A stretch of 64,000 bases of DNA from Motilimonas eburnea (GTDB lineage Bacteria > Pseudomonadota > Gammaproteobacteria > Enterobacterales > CBDFNC01), in NCBI RefSeq assembly GCF_021295345.1, contig NZ_JAIMJB010000002.1:248001-312000 (forward strand). Direction: 5' to 3'. Under the pieces are notes generated by a model that had not been told where the DNA came from, made no database searches, and worked only from the letters and a program-made list of their open reading frames with translations. A program made the position numbers and the translations under genes. Position 1 is the first letter of the stretch. Each line of letters starts with the position of its first letter. This document shows, one piece after another, positions 35,850-44,205 of the stretch.

Positions 35850-36154
35850 GGCCTGTTGACCTTTCGTGGTTAATTTTTGTTCGGGTGGGAGACACCCTGT
35901 CTAAAAGCGTTTTGAGCAAGGCGAGTAGTGTGTAGCTTAGCATTCTAAGTAAATACTGCTCAACGACGCGTAGAATGCTTACGCCCGAAGGGCTTTAGCC
36001 GAATCCAAAGGACAGCGTTTGTTGGTCATTTCTACTACGTTAGCGCCTTTTCGCGTAGTTTACTATGCCACAAAGATGCTGCCCACAACGATTGTTTTGT
36101 ATAAATACCCAACAAATCGCTGCAAAAACAAGCTCCAAAGATCAACAGGCCCTA
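35847..36154. mobile_element. MITE-like element, TA-flanked, copy 2
   Basis: About 308 bp with 17-bp inverted ends AGGGCCTGTTGA(C/T)CTTT (35848-35864 and 36137-36153, one mismatch), flanked by TA. Its interior matches the copy at 17346-17611 in reverse orientation, with an extra ~40 bp around 35970-36010 (ACGCCCGAAGGGC stretch). It encodes nothing credible. The left end abuts and contributes to the trxC stop codon. Confidence 0.78.
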
Positions 36155-36208
36155 GCCTAGGCCATGACAACAACCGAGTCGCCATTGCCTTGGCGCCCAA
36201 TGAGCGAC

Positions 36209-36403
36209 TCACACCTGCTTAAATTGATTATTCTTCGCGACGTAATGCCAGCCAGCATCATTGAGCCTTTGCTCTAACGCACTTTGCTGCATGTCGTAAC
36301 GATGACATAAAGCGTCAATATCACCTTCCTCATCTCTTAACTTCATATTGACTATGCTTAATAAGATATTGATATCCATTGTTAAATAATTATCTAAGTT
36401 CAT
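36209..36403 (-). CDS. DUF4250 small protein
   Basis: A 64-residue protein with the family pattern MNLDNYLTMDINILLSIVNM, KLRDEEGDIDALCHRYDM and a short C-terminal helix ending NNQF. DUF4250 proteins are small, cytoplasmic and uncharacterised. The start ATG has only weak ribosome binding sequence. It lies next to, and on the same strand as, the membrane protein gene at 36411, but the short spacing (7 bp) makes a shared transcript likely. Confidence 0.8.
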   Translation of the reverse strand: MNLDNYLTMDINILLSIVNMKLRDEEGDIDALCHRYDMQQSALEQRLNDAGWHYVAKNNQFKQV

Positions 36404-36410
36404 ATGATTA

Positions 36411-36764
36411 TCATTTTGTGAGTTTTAATGACCATGCGATAGACAAAATGCCGCCGCAACAAAATGTGACTAATAATATCACCACTATAGATGAAGAAAC
36501 ATGCTCTAAGTACCCACTTTGCGCTTTTCCTGCACGGGAGTGTAATGGGCTTTTTAATGGGTTACCCAATGGATGGCTGGCATAGTTAACGCTCGCCGCC
36601 GTTATCGGCCAGTCTGTTGGCGCAGCCCGTTGCCGTTCGGTTTCGCCTTGCCAAGTGGCGGCCTTAAGGGGGGTGAGCATATTGGTTAAAAAAAACATGA
36701 TCAAGGTGACTAAGAGGGCTTGAAATCCTTTGCGTAATAAGCTTTTACCGAATTGATGGTTCAT
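36411..36764 (-). CDS. Hypothetical membrane protein, two predicted helices
   Basis: A 117-residue protein with a hydrophobic N-terminal segment (ALLVTLIMFFLTNML) that may be a signal anchor, a polar middle rich in Ser, Pro and Gln, and a C-terminal helix (SIVVILLVTFCCGGILSIAW). I do not recognise a family. The ATG at 36764 has AAGGAT nine bases upstream and is preferred over two earlier in-frame starts. It precedes the DUF4250 gene by 7 bp on the same strand. Confidence 0.55.
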   Translation of the reverse strand: MNHQFGKSLLRKGFQALLVTLIMFFLTNMLTPLKAATWQGETERQRAAPTDWPITAASVNYASHPLGNPLKSPLHSRAGKAQSGYLEHVSSSIVVILLVTFCCGGILSIAWSLKLTK

Positions 36765-37048
36765 CTTTGTTATCCTTTTCATCTTTGGGATAGCAAACAG
36801 TAAACCATTCAAATGGGGTTATTTCAGAGACCAAAAAAGGCACTTTCACGGACAAAAATGGCAAATTATGTCACTTAATTAACGCTCAAAGCCGGCTTCT
36901 AGGCAAGCCTCTAGGTAAATTCGCAGTGCAAGCTTATTTAAATATGGTGCATAAGTATTGTTTAATCGTGCTCTCAGATTGCAATAATGTGCCCTTTTCC
37001 TTATTATTCTGGCCAGAAATTAGGATGTAGCGCAAGCTAAGGAAAACA

Positions 37049-38155
37049 ATGAAAAACTATAAAATCGCATTACTTGCCGGTGACGGTATCGGCCCAGAGG
37101 TAATGAAAGAAGCGGTAAAAGTACTTAAATTGGTAGAACAGCGTAACCAAGACGTCTCTTTTGAACTTAATGACGTGCTTTTCGGCGCTGCTGCATATTT
37201 CGCCACGGGCAAGTCATTCCCAGAAGAAACCATCAAAGCTTGTGATGAAGCGGATGCCATTCTTAAAGGTACTATCGGCCTTAGCCATGAAGAATCGAAA
37301 AAAATCCCTGTAGACGAGCAACCTGAGCGTGGTGCCCTACTTCCGCTTCGTCGTCGTTACAATACTTACGCCAATTTCCGTCCAGTGTACTTGCCAAAAG
37401 CCTTGTCTCACTTCTCACCCCTTAAACAAGAAGTGATCGGTGAAGGCATCGACATCATGATCATCCGCGAATTGGTTGGTGGTTTGTACTTCGGTCATAA
37501 AGAAGTCGGCATTGACGAAAACGGCAAACGCTATGTGCGTGAAGTGCTTGAATATGATGAAGACCAGATTCGTCAAATCATCAAGGTAGGCTTTGAAGTA
37601 GCGCAAAAGCGTAAAAAAGTACTGCACAACATCCACAAGTCAAACGTCCTAAAATCGTCTGTTCTGTGGAATGAAATCGTCGATGAAGTCGCTAAAGACT
37701 TCCCTGAAGTAGAAGTGAAAAACATCCTAGTTGATGCGGCAGCGACCTACCTATGTCTAAACCCTGCTCAGTTTGACGTGATGGTAATGGAAAACATGTT
37801 TGGTGACATTTTAAGTGACCAAGGCGGCGGTATTCTTGGTTCACTGGGTCTAATGCCATCAGCTTGTAAAGGTCCTGAGAAATCTTACTACGAGCCATCT
37901 CACGGCAGTGCACCCGATATTGCGGGTCAAGGTATTGCTAACCCTTACTCTATGATTGGCTCGGTTGCGCTTATGCTAGAAATGAGCTTTGGTATGGAGC
38001 AAGAAGCGAAGAACCTTTGGGCAGCGATGCAAAGCGTCTTTGCGGCGGGCTACTCAACACCGGATCTGTCTAAAGACAGCGAAGCAACCTTGATCACGAC
38101 CGAAAAATTCGGTGATATGGTATGTGAAGCGTTGGCAAAAATGCCTGTTGCTTAA
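37049..38155 (+). CDS. Isopropylmalate/isocitrate dehydrogenase-family enzyme (LeuB-like)
   Basis: A 368-residue beta-decarboxylating dehydrogenase. It shows IALLAGDGIGPEVMKEAV, the substrate arginines in LLPLRRRYNTYANFRP, IIRELVGGLYFGHKE, the catalytic Lys region HNIHKSNVL, MVMENMFGDILSDQGGG and the NAD-binding YEPSHGSAPDIAGQGIANP. The RELxGGxYFG pattern favours isopropylmalate over isocitrate. However, it stands alone, away from leuA/leuC/leuD, so it could be a paralogue acting on another malate-type substrate. Codon use suggests high expression. A terminator follows. Confidence 0.85.
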   Translation: MKNYKIALLAGDGIGPEVMKEAVKVLKLVEQRNQDVSFELNDVLFGAAAYFATGKSFPEETIKACDEADAILKGTIGLSHEESKKIPVDEQPERGALLPLRRRYNTYANFRPVYLPKALSHFSPLKQEVIGEGIDIMIIRELVGGLYFGHKEVGIDENGKRYVREVLEYDEDQIRQIIKVGFEVAQKRKKVLHNIHKSNVLKSSVLWNEIVDEVAKDFPEVEVKNILVDAAATYLCLNPAQFDVMVMENMFGDILSDQGGGILGSLGLMPSACKGPEKSYYEPSHGSAPDIAGQGIANPYSMIGSVALMLEMSFGMEQEAKNLWAAMQSVFAAGYSTPDLSKDSEATLITTEKFGDMVCEALAKMPVA

Positions 38156-38175
38156 CCCAGATCATGCATCTAACA

Positions 38176-38203
38176 AAGCGCGCTTATACAAGTGCGCTTT
38201 TTT
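38176..38203 (+). terminator. Intrinsic terminator of the LeuB-like gene
   Basis: A 9-bp stem (38176-38184 with 38191-38199, one G-U pair), loop TATACA, followed by a run of T residues to 38203. Confidence 0.88.
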
Positions 38204-38223
38204 ATTGGCTTTTTTATTTATAT

Positions 38224-38252
38224 TTGACAAAATGTCTGCGACTTTCTAACTT
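38224..38252 (+). promoter_or_regulatory. Candidate promoter of the L,D-transpeptidase gene
   Basis: A consensus TTGACA at 38224-38229 is followed at 17 bp by TAACTT (38247-38252), a weak -10. It lies about 110 bp before the GTG start. Confidence 0.35.
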
Positions 38253-38361
38253 GTGCAATATAAAAATAAAGTGCACAGTTGCACACCCATTGGCACAATA
38301 ATACAATTTTAAGCTCTCCAACCTTTGGCCTTTGCCGTTTTTATTTTTTGGAGTTATAACA

Positions 38362-39978
38362 GTGAAACCTTTCTTCGTCGCCTGCGCATCATTATTGCTC
38401 AGCCCGGTCGTACTTGCCGACCCCAGTGTTAGCTTTCCCAGTGAATGGCCAAGCCGACAAGACCTATCCAGTGTCAGCTTACAAGCGCAAAACTTTCAAA
38501 TGCTCATGCATCGTGCTACTTGGCAGGATGCAAGCAATTTAACAGCCGCGAGACAACAAATCACCATGGCTGGACAAGCACGCGTTGATGATAAACTGAC
38601 TCAAAACTGGCTTGAGCTAGAATTACAGGACTTTGCTTTAGAGACCGCAGAGCAACGCCGTTTGTTCGCTAATTCATTGCTTTATGTATTACGCTATAAG
38701 GGGTCAATGGCTCAAGTTGGCGTAGATTGGTTCTTTCAACCTAATTCATCCAGCAAACAAAAAGTGCACACGCTTCCACCCAGAGAGCAAGCTTACGCGC
38801 TTTATAAAAGCTTACAGCAAAATCAATTCTCCGATTTTGTTGAGCAACATCAGGCTCACTACAGTCAATACCAACAAATGGCAGCGGTTAAAGAGCACTT
38901 CAAAAGCCTAGCCGATGTCAGTTGGCCGCAGGTACACGAAGACGTACGAGTCGTACGTGATAATGATCCACTCAATTCTGCCGAGCAAATTATCGATATC
39001 TTGTTACTGCTTGGCGATATAGATGAAACCCAAGCGCAGCAATTGAGAGAGCAACACCTAACGTATCTGTCTAACACATTACAAGAGCATATCCGCGTAT
39101 TCCAGCGTCGCCATGGCCTCTACCCCGATGGCTTGCTCGGCCCTAAAACCATAGGCTGGCTCAATGCCAATATTGAAAAGCGTGAGCAGCTACTTGCTCT
39201 AAACATGCTTCGCCTTTCCTTATGGCCTGAGGATAAAAAAGGCATTATCGTCGTCAATGTCCCAGCATTTGAAATGGACGTATGGGTTGAACAAGAGCGC
39301 GTTTTTGAAGCCAGGGTCATCGTCGGTAAACCCAGTCGCCAGACCCCTATTTTCACTACACGTCTCGATTCCATCGTATTTAACCCAGGCTGGAATATAC
39401 CTGTTAAGATCATGCGTGAAGATATTTTGCCAAAAGCAAAACGCGATCAAAGCTATTTATCGAGCAAAGGGTATCAAGTATTGGCCAGCTGGAGTGCCAA
39501 TGCCCCCGTTATTCCACCCGAAGAAATTGATTGGGACACCCTCAACCCGAAACGCTTCCCTTATCGCATGCGCCAACCGCCAGGCAACCTTAATGCACTA
39601 GGGCGATACAAGTTTAATACACCCAATGACATGGCGATTTACCTGCATGATACACCGGGAAAATCCCTATTCAATAAAGAAAACCGTTCATTAAGTTCGG
39701 GGTGTGTGCGGGTTGAAAATGCCAATAAATTTGCCCAAACCTTATTAACCTTGAACAAAAAGAACCCTAAAGATTACGATTACCTTCAAGGTAACGAAGG
39801 GGAAATTAAGACCAAAGCCATTTCGTTAAGGCTAAAATTGCCCGTTCACACCATCTATCAAACGGCTTGGGTTGACGGACAAGGTAAAGTCAATTTTAGA
39901 AAAGATATTTACGACTTTGATCAACCAGTTAGTAATATTTCTATTAGCAATTTGGTAAGCAATACGCAAAACCTTTAG
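38362..39978 (+). CDS. ldtD: L,D-transpeptidase, YcbB/LdtD-type
   Basis: A 538-residue periplasmic L,D-transpeptidase that forms 3-3 cross-links in peptidoglycan. It has a signal peptide (cleavage after SPVVLA), a long N-terminal scaffold, a peptidoglycan-binding domain (FQRRHGLYPDGLLGPKTIGW, about residues 250-270) and a YkuD catalytic domain. The active-site motif is SSGCVRVEN with nucleophile C448, and its histidine partner lies in IYLHDTPGKSLF. The GTG start at 38362 has GGAG 8 nt upstream. Its neighbour is a MepK-type endopeptidase, the same pairing as E. coli ycbB-ycbK. Confidence 0.92.
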   Translation: MKPFFVACASLLLSPVVLADPSVSFPSEWPSRQDLSSVSLQAQNFQMLMHRATWQDASNLTAARQQITMAGQARVDDKLTQNWLELELQDFALETAEQRRLFANSLLYVLRYKGSMAQVGVDWFFQPNSSSKQKVHTLPPREQAYALYKSLQQNQFSDFVEQHQAHYSQYQQMAAVKEHFKSLADVSWPQVHEDVRVVRDNDPLNSAEQIIDILLLLGDIDETQAQQLREQHLTYLSNTLQEHIRVFQRRHGLYPDGLLGPKTIGWLNANIEKREQLLALNMLRLSLWPEDKKGIIVVNVPAFEMDVWVEQERVFEARVIVGKPSRQTPIFTTRLDSIVFNPGWNIPVKIMREDILPKAKRDQSYLSSKGYQVLASWSANAPVIPPEEIDWDTLNPKRFPYRMRQPPGNLNALGRYKFNTPNDMAIYLHDTPGKSLFNKENRSLSSGCVRVENANKFAQTLLTLNKKNPKDYDYLQGNEGEIKTKAISLRLKLPVHTIYQTAWVDGQGKVNFRKDIYDFDQPVSNISISNLVSNTQNL

Positions 39979-40022
39979 CTTTTTCATAAAAAAATGACGG
40001 TGAAATAGTTCACAAACTACTC

Positions 40023-40053
40023 AAAAGGGTCAAATCTGATTTGACCCTTTTTT
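40023..40053 (+). terminator. Strong intrinsic terminator after the L,D-transpeptidase
   Basis: A perfect 13-bp stem (40023-40035 with 40039-40051) with a 3-nt loop, ending in six T residues. Confidence 0.95.
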
Positions 40054-40190
40054 GTGCAATCGTTATGGTGGCGGGGCATGGAACGCCTCATACTTTTCTA
40101 ATCAACATGCTTGATAGAAAGTCAGTTGTACTCTTTGGCAACTAAATTGCATTCCACGTTTTACCCATCCATAACAGTTGAGTAGTATTT

Positions 40191-40736
40191 ATGGCTTCGT
40201 TAAACCGTAGACAATTTTTAGTCATGAGTGGGCTGACAGCAGCCTCAAGCATCTTGCCAAACACCGCTTTCGCAAGTAAAAGCGTGGCGCCGAGCCCACG
40301 TATATTAACCCTATCAAGTATCCACACGGGTGAAACAGCCCGCACCGAGTATTTTGATGGCCAACATTACCTTGGCGAAGGCCTAGCCCAATTAAACCAT
40401 ATTTGTCGAGATTTTAGACAAGATGAAGCCACGATGATGGATCGTCGACTCTATGACAAACTCAACGCCATCCGGCTAAAACTGAATGTGGGTGATGCCC
40501 CCATTAAGATCATTGGCGGATACCGCTCTCCTGCGACCAATAATATGTTGCGTAAGAAATCTTCAAAAGTTGCCAAGAAAAGCTTTCATATGACGGGTCA
40601 GGCCATCGATTTTTACATTGAGGGGGTACCTATGAGCCAAGTGCATAAAGCTGCATTATCTCTGCGCTCAGGGGGCGTTGGCCGATACAGTCGCTTTATT
40701 CACATCGATACCGGGCCAACACGCAGCTGGGGTTAA
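40191..40736 (+). CDS. mepK: MepK-type peptidoglycan endopeptidase (DUF882), Tat-exported
   Basis: A 181-residue protein with a twin-arginine leader (NRRQFLVMSG and a cleavage near NTAFA) and an M15-like DUF882 domain. Zinc ligands and catalytic residues lie in GGYRSPATNNMLR, SFHMTGQAIDFYIEG and a final IHIDTGPTRSW. In E. coli MepK (YcbK) cleaves 3-3 cross-links made by L,D-transpeptidases, so it functionally matches the gene upstream. A strong terminator between them means it has its own promoter. Confidence 0.92.
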   Translation: MASLNRRQFLVMSGLTAASSILPNTAFASKSVAPSPRILTLSSIHTGETARTEYFDGQHYLGEGLAQLNHICRDFRQDEATMMDRRLYDKLNAIRLKLNVGDAPIKIIGGYRSPATNNMLRKKSSKVAKKSFHMTGQAIDFYIEGVPMSQVHKAALSLRSGGVGRYSRFIHIDTGPTRSWG

Positions 40737-40746
40737 CCCAGCTGGC

Positions 40747-41202
40747 TTAACTCATTGAGTTTGTTGTATGCTGTGCTTGCAACTTGGTTTGAATAAAGTC
40801 GCAGTGTTTAAGGTAAAGCAGATCAGAAATTTTACGGATGATATGATCTTCATAGGGATCAAGCTGCTGATCAACGTACGCAAGCAGCCACATTGCGCGT
40901 ACAAAGCGCACCCTGTCTGCATAGATTAGTTTTTCACTTAGCACACGTGTATAGGTTTGCACTGACACCGAGTCATGTTGTAACTCAATGGCTTGCTCAA
41001 CTAAGGCTGACGCCCTTAAATTATCGAGTTCAAACCCTTTAACCAACATTTGGCCGACCTTTATTTTTTCATCTTCGCTGATGTGCATATCTGCATTGGC
41101 CACTTCCATCAACAAAACCGCAACAGCTAAGGGTAAATCAACAATTTTTTGCTGATCTTGCTGTGACAACTCAGCAAAAAAACTTTTCAACGCGGCTATC
41201 AT
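40747..41202 (-). CDS. TerB-like protein
   Basis: A 151-residue all-helical cytoplasmic protein of the TerB/DjlA-like group: LPLAVAVLLMEVANADMHIS, DEKIKVGQMLVKGF and VRFVRAMWLLAYVDQQLDPY, EDHIIRKISDLLYL. TerB proteins bind metal through such acidic helices and are linked to tellurite resistance operons and envelope stress. No other ter gene is adjacent. It converges on mepK with a 10-bp gap. Confidence 0.85.
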   Translation of the reverse strand: MIAALKSFFAELSQQDQQKIVDLPLAVAVLLMEVANADMHISEDEKIKVGQMLVKGFELDNLRASALVEQAIELQHDSVSVQTYTRVLSEKLIYADRVRFVRAMWLLAYVDQQLDPYEDHIIRKISDLLYLKHCDFIQTKLQAQHTTNSMS

Positions 41203-41313
41203 TTATCTACTCCGACCGACTGTAAAACCAAAAGTTAAGGTTACTCAATACGATAATCTCAAGCAACCGTAAGGTGTAACACCTTCGGCGCAGACAAATG
41301 AAAAACAAGGTCA

Positions 41314-41331
41314 AAAGGTCAACAGGACCTA
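41314..41331. repeat. Solo remnant of the TA-flanked MITE end
   Basis: AAAGGTCAACAGGACCTA matches the right end of the MITEs at 17346 and 35847 with one base changed. No partner end or interior is found, so it is a decayed copy. A short hairpin (AAGGTG/CACCTT, 41271-41285) lies just upstream. Confidence 0.5.
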
Positions 41332-41381
41332 TTTACTTGGCTATAATTTAATAAACTGTTTTTTCGACTAAAGGTGATCCT

Positions 41382-42245
41382 ATGTGGTCTGATATTTGTA
41401 ATAATATTCGTAATTCGATTGACAGTGACTTTCATCCTATCGAGCGAAAGCCGTTGTTAAACGGCAACATTTCTCATACTTACCGACTCAGTAGCCACAA
41501 TAAACAATATTTTGTCAAAATTAATGATTTAGACAAAGTCGATTTATATGTTTGCCAAGCTGATAACTTAAACCAAATCGCCAAAAGCCAAACCATTCAG
41601 TGCCCTCAAGTTATCTGTTATGGCACCACCCGTGCATTTAGCTACTTAGTGTTAGAGTATTTTAACTTTAGCCAGCATGCCCATGCCAACTGGTTTAGCA
41701 CAGGCGAACAAATTGCTCGATTACATCAATTTGGCGAACAGAAAATGTTTGGCTGGGATACAGATAATTATATCAGCGCGCTGGTTCAACCCAACCGCTG
41801 GGCTAAGCGTTGGTCTAGTTTCTTTGCTGAACAACGGATCGGCTGGCAACTGGAACTCGCCATGGAAAACGGCATGGCTTTTGGACGAATCGACTCCATT
41901 GTTGAACAAGCTCAGCAGGTATTGCAACACCATAAACCCACCCCAAGTTTATTACATGGAAACTTGTGGCTAGGTAACTTAGGTTTTAGTCACGCAGAGC
42001 CTGTCATCTTTGATAGTGCCTCGTATTGGGGTGATCGTGAAGCTGAAATTGCCCGAAGTCGCCTATTACAATCCTTTCCTGATAGTTTTTATCAAGGTTA
42101 CCAGCAAGCTTTCCCCCTTGCTCACGACTATACAGACAGAGAATTGGTATATCAGTTATATTATTTACTGGCCATGTGTAACCAAGATGGCAGTGATCAT
42201 CAACTGAAAACCGAGATGGTGGTTAAACGGATCATGATGTTATAA
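41382..42245 (+). CDS. Fructosamine-kinase-family protein with altered catalytic motif
   Basis: A 287-residue protein of the fructosamine-3-kinase/aminoglycoside phosphotransferase-like fold, related to E. coli YniA. It has LNGNISHTYRLSSHNKQYFV, YLVLEYFNF, GEQIARLHQFG and WGDREAEIARSRLL. The brackets LLHGNLWLGNLGF and PVIFDSASYWGDRE hold the active site. Family members read HGDLW; here Asp is replaced by Asn (N194, codon AAC), while the metal-binding Asp in the second block is kept. The protein may be a weak kinase or a pseudokinase. ATG at 41382 has AAAGG upstream. Confidence 0.85.
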   Translation: MWSDICNNIRNSIDSDFHPIERKPLLNGNISHTYRLSSHNKQYFVKINDLDKVDLYVCQADNLNQIAKSQTIQCPQVICYGTTRAFSYLVLEYFNFSQHAHANWFSTGEQIARLHQFGEQKMFGWDTDNYISALVQPNRWAKRWSSFFAEQRIGWQLELAMENGMAFGRIDSIVEQAQQVLQHHKPTPSLLHGNLWLGNLGFSHAEPVIFDSASYWGDREAEIARSRLLQSFPDSFYQGYQQAFPLAHDYTDRELVYQLYYLLAMCNQDGSDHQLKTEMVVKRIMML

Positions 42246-42258
42246 GGCTGGTGTAGTG

Positions 42259-42450
42259 ATGATTAATTTTTACCAAACCGAGATTACCTGCCCGAGTTGC
42301 GGTCATCACACCGAAGTGACCCTTGATGCCAGCAATGGTGATCAAGACTTTTATGAAGATTGTCATCAATGTTGTAACCCCATACATATTCAATTACATG
42401 CCAATGAGCTTACTAATAAGCTTGAGGTGAATGTCTCCAGCGACGATTGA
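42259..42450 (+). CDS. CPXCG-motif cysteine-rich protein
   Basis: A 63-residue zinc-ribbon protein with ITCPSCGHHTEVTLD and CHQCCNPIHIQL, matching the CPXCG family of small proteins. The function is unknown. It begins 13 bp after the fructosamine-kinase-like gene on the same strand, so it is probably cotranscribed. ATG at 42259 is used; a GTG three bases upstream is an alternative. Confidence 0.85.
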   Translation: MINFYQTEITCPSCGHHTEVTLDASNGDQDFYEDCHQCCNPIHIQLHANELTNKLEVNVSSDD

Positions 42451-42695
42451 CCTGTTGCGCAGAAAATCCCTCTAGATTTTACTGCTATATACGGGCACAA
42501 ATTGACATAAAACAAACAGAATTTAGAATTTTTATTCAATCTTTCTAACAAGGCCATTTCTTTGTTGCACTTTCTTTTTGCTATCTATATTGTTCGCGCA
42601 CCTACTCACAATAGATCCAACTAACGCTTAGGTTTATCTCAGGTTTATCTTTTGCGAAAGACGGCTTTAACAAACTATCCAACAAGAGGCATGCA

Positions 42696-44111
42696 TTGCA
42701 AAAACAACTCGGACTCCCCTCATTAGTAGCATTGGTGATCAGCACCATGATCGGCGCAGGCATATTTAGTCTACCGCAAAATATCGCCGCCAATGCGTCA
42801 GCCGGTGCCGTTTTAATTGCTTGGATCATTACCGCGGTCGGCATGGGTGCGTTAGTCTTGGTCTTTCATCGGCTCGCATGTCAGCGCCCCGAGCTTGATG
42901 CTGGCTTATTTGACTATGCCAAAGCGGGCTTTGGTCACTTTATGGGGTTTAATTCTGCTTGGGGCTATTGGATCTGTAACCTATTAGCCAATGTATCCTA
43001 TGCCGTGGTCTTTTTCGGTGCGTTAAGTATTTTTACCGACACGGCAGACGTTCAACTCTTTGGCCAAGGTAATACCGCAGCCGCTATTTTGGGTGCCTCT
43101 GTCTTAATATGGACCATGCACTTTTTAGTGCTTCGCGGTGTCCAATTAGCAGCCGCCGTCAATATCGTTGCCACTATCGCCAAACTGTTACCCATCTTAG
43201 TCTTTATTGTGGCGGTGATACTCGCAAGTGAATGGGATAAGTTTAGCTTTGACTTTTGGGGGCAACAAACACCTGCGCTGGGTAGCGTGTTAGATCAGGT
43301 AAAATCATCCATGATGGTAACACTGTGGGTCTTTATTGGTATTGAAGGCGCTGTCATCGTGTCGGCGCGAGCCAAATTGCGCAGTGATGTCGGCAAAGCA
43401 ACGATTATCGCCCTTTTATGTGCCTTATGCCTTTATATCATGGTTACGTTATTCACTTTTGGAGTGATGACACAACCCGAAATTGCCCAGTTACATAATC
43501 CGTCAATGGGCCAGATCCTCGCGCACATCCTCGGACCTTGGGGAGCAAAATTTGTCAGCGCAGGCTTGGTTATCTCGGTTTCTGGCGCACTATTGAGTTG
43601 GACCGTGGTGTCCGCAGAAGCGCCTTTTGTCGCGGCTAAATCCGGCTTATTTCCTAAACGTTTTAGTCAAGAGAACAGGCATGGTTCAGCTTCGTTTTCG
43701 CTGTGGATGTCGACCTTGTTAGTGCAACTCTTCTTGATCTTAACCTTAGTTCAGGAAAGTACGTATTTAGCACTGGTGTATATTGCCACCTCGGCAGTAT
43801 TGTTACCCTATTTATTAGCTGCCGCTTATGCACTCAAAAGTGGCTACAGCAAGCATAACCCGATAGGTAATAAGCCCATCGCTATTATCGCAACCCTATA
43901 CAGTATTTGGCTAGTCTATGCTGCGGGTTTAGACTCCTTACTTCTTTGTGCCCTACTTTATGCCCCGGGAATATGGGTTTACCGCCAAGCTTGTAAAGAG
44001 CAAGGCCACCCCTTTTTATCCAATACAGCAGAGCGCGGGTTTGCTTTACTCTTGCTAATTATGGCTATCACAGCCCTATATAGCATAGTTTCTGGCACCA
44101 TCACACTTTAA
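42696..44111 (+). CDS. APC-family amino acid permease (basic amino acid antiporter type)
   Basis: A 471-residue inner membrane transporter with about 12 helices. The helix 1 motif is VISTMIGAGIFSLPQN, followed by VFHRLACQRPELDAGLFDYA and FGHFMGFNSAWGYWIC, as in the arginine/ornithine and lysine antiporters (ArcD/YdgI/AdiC group). The start appears to be TTG at 42696, with AGAGG 6 nt upstream. Substrate is inferred as a basic amino acid or polyamine precursor; no metabolic neighbour confirms it. Confidence 0.85.
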   Translation: MQKQLGLPSLVALVISTMIGAGIFSLPQNIAANASAGAVLIAWIITAVGMGALVLVFHRLACQRPELDAGLFDYAKAGFGHFMGFNSAWGYWICNLLANVSYAVVFFGALSIFTDTADVQLFGQGNTAAAILGASVLIWTMHFLVLRGVQLAAAVNIVATIAKLLPILVFIVAVILASEWDKFSFDFWGQQTPALGSVLDQVKSSMMVTLWVFIGIEGAVIVSARAKLRSDVGKATIIALLCALCLYIMVTLFTFGVMTQPEIAQLHNPSMGQILAHILGPWGAKFVSAGLVISVSGALLSWTVVSAEAPFVAAKSGLFPKRFSQENRHGSASFSLWMSTLLVQLFLILTLVQESTYLALVYIATSAVLLPYLLAAAYALKSGYSKHNPIGNKPIAIIATLYSIWLVYAAGLDSLLLCALLYAPGIWVYRQACKEQGHPFLSNTAERGFALLLLIMAITALYSIVSGTITL

Positions 44112-44122
44112 CTCAGTCCCCT

Positions 44123-44147
44123 GCCGGTCTACGCTAGGCCGGCTTTA
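44123..44147 (+). terminator. Terminator-like hairpin after the permease
   Basis: A 9-bp stem (44123-44131 with 44135-44143, one G-U pair) and 3-nt loop followed by TTTA. The T run is short. Confidence 0.55.
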
Positions 44148-44205
44148 CTTGTTGCGCCTTTGCAACCAATGTTAAGCTGTTATTTTTCTCCATTTACCCA
44201 ATATT

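Noticed and set aside
36019-36222. Open frame of 67 codons after trxC
   Set aside because: It starts inside MITE copy 2 and the equivalent frame in copy 1 differs; no start signal.
40747-41202. Tellurite resistance operon
   Set aside because: Only a TerB-like gene is present; terA, terC, terD and terE are absent, so no resistance claim is made.
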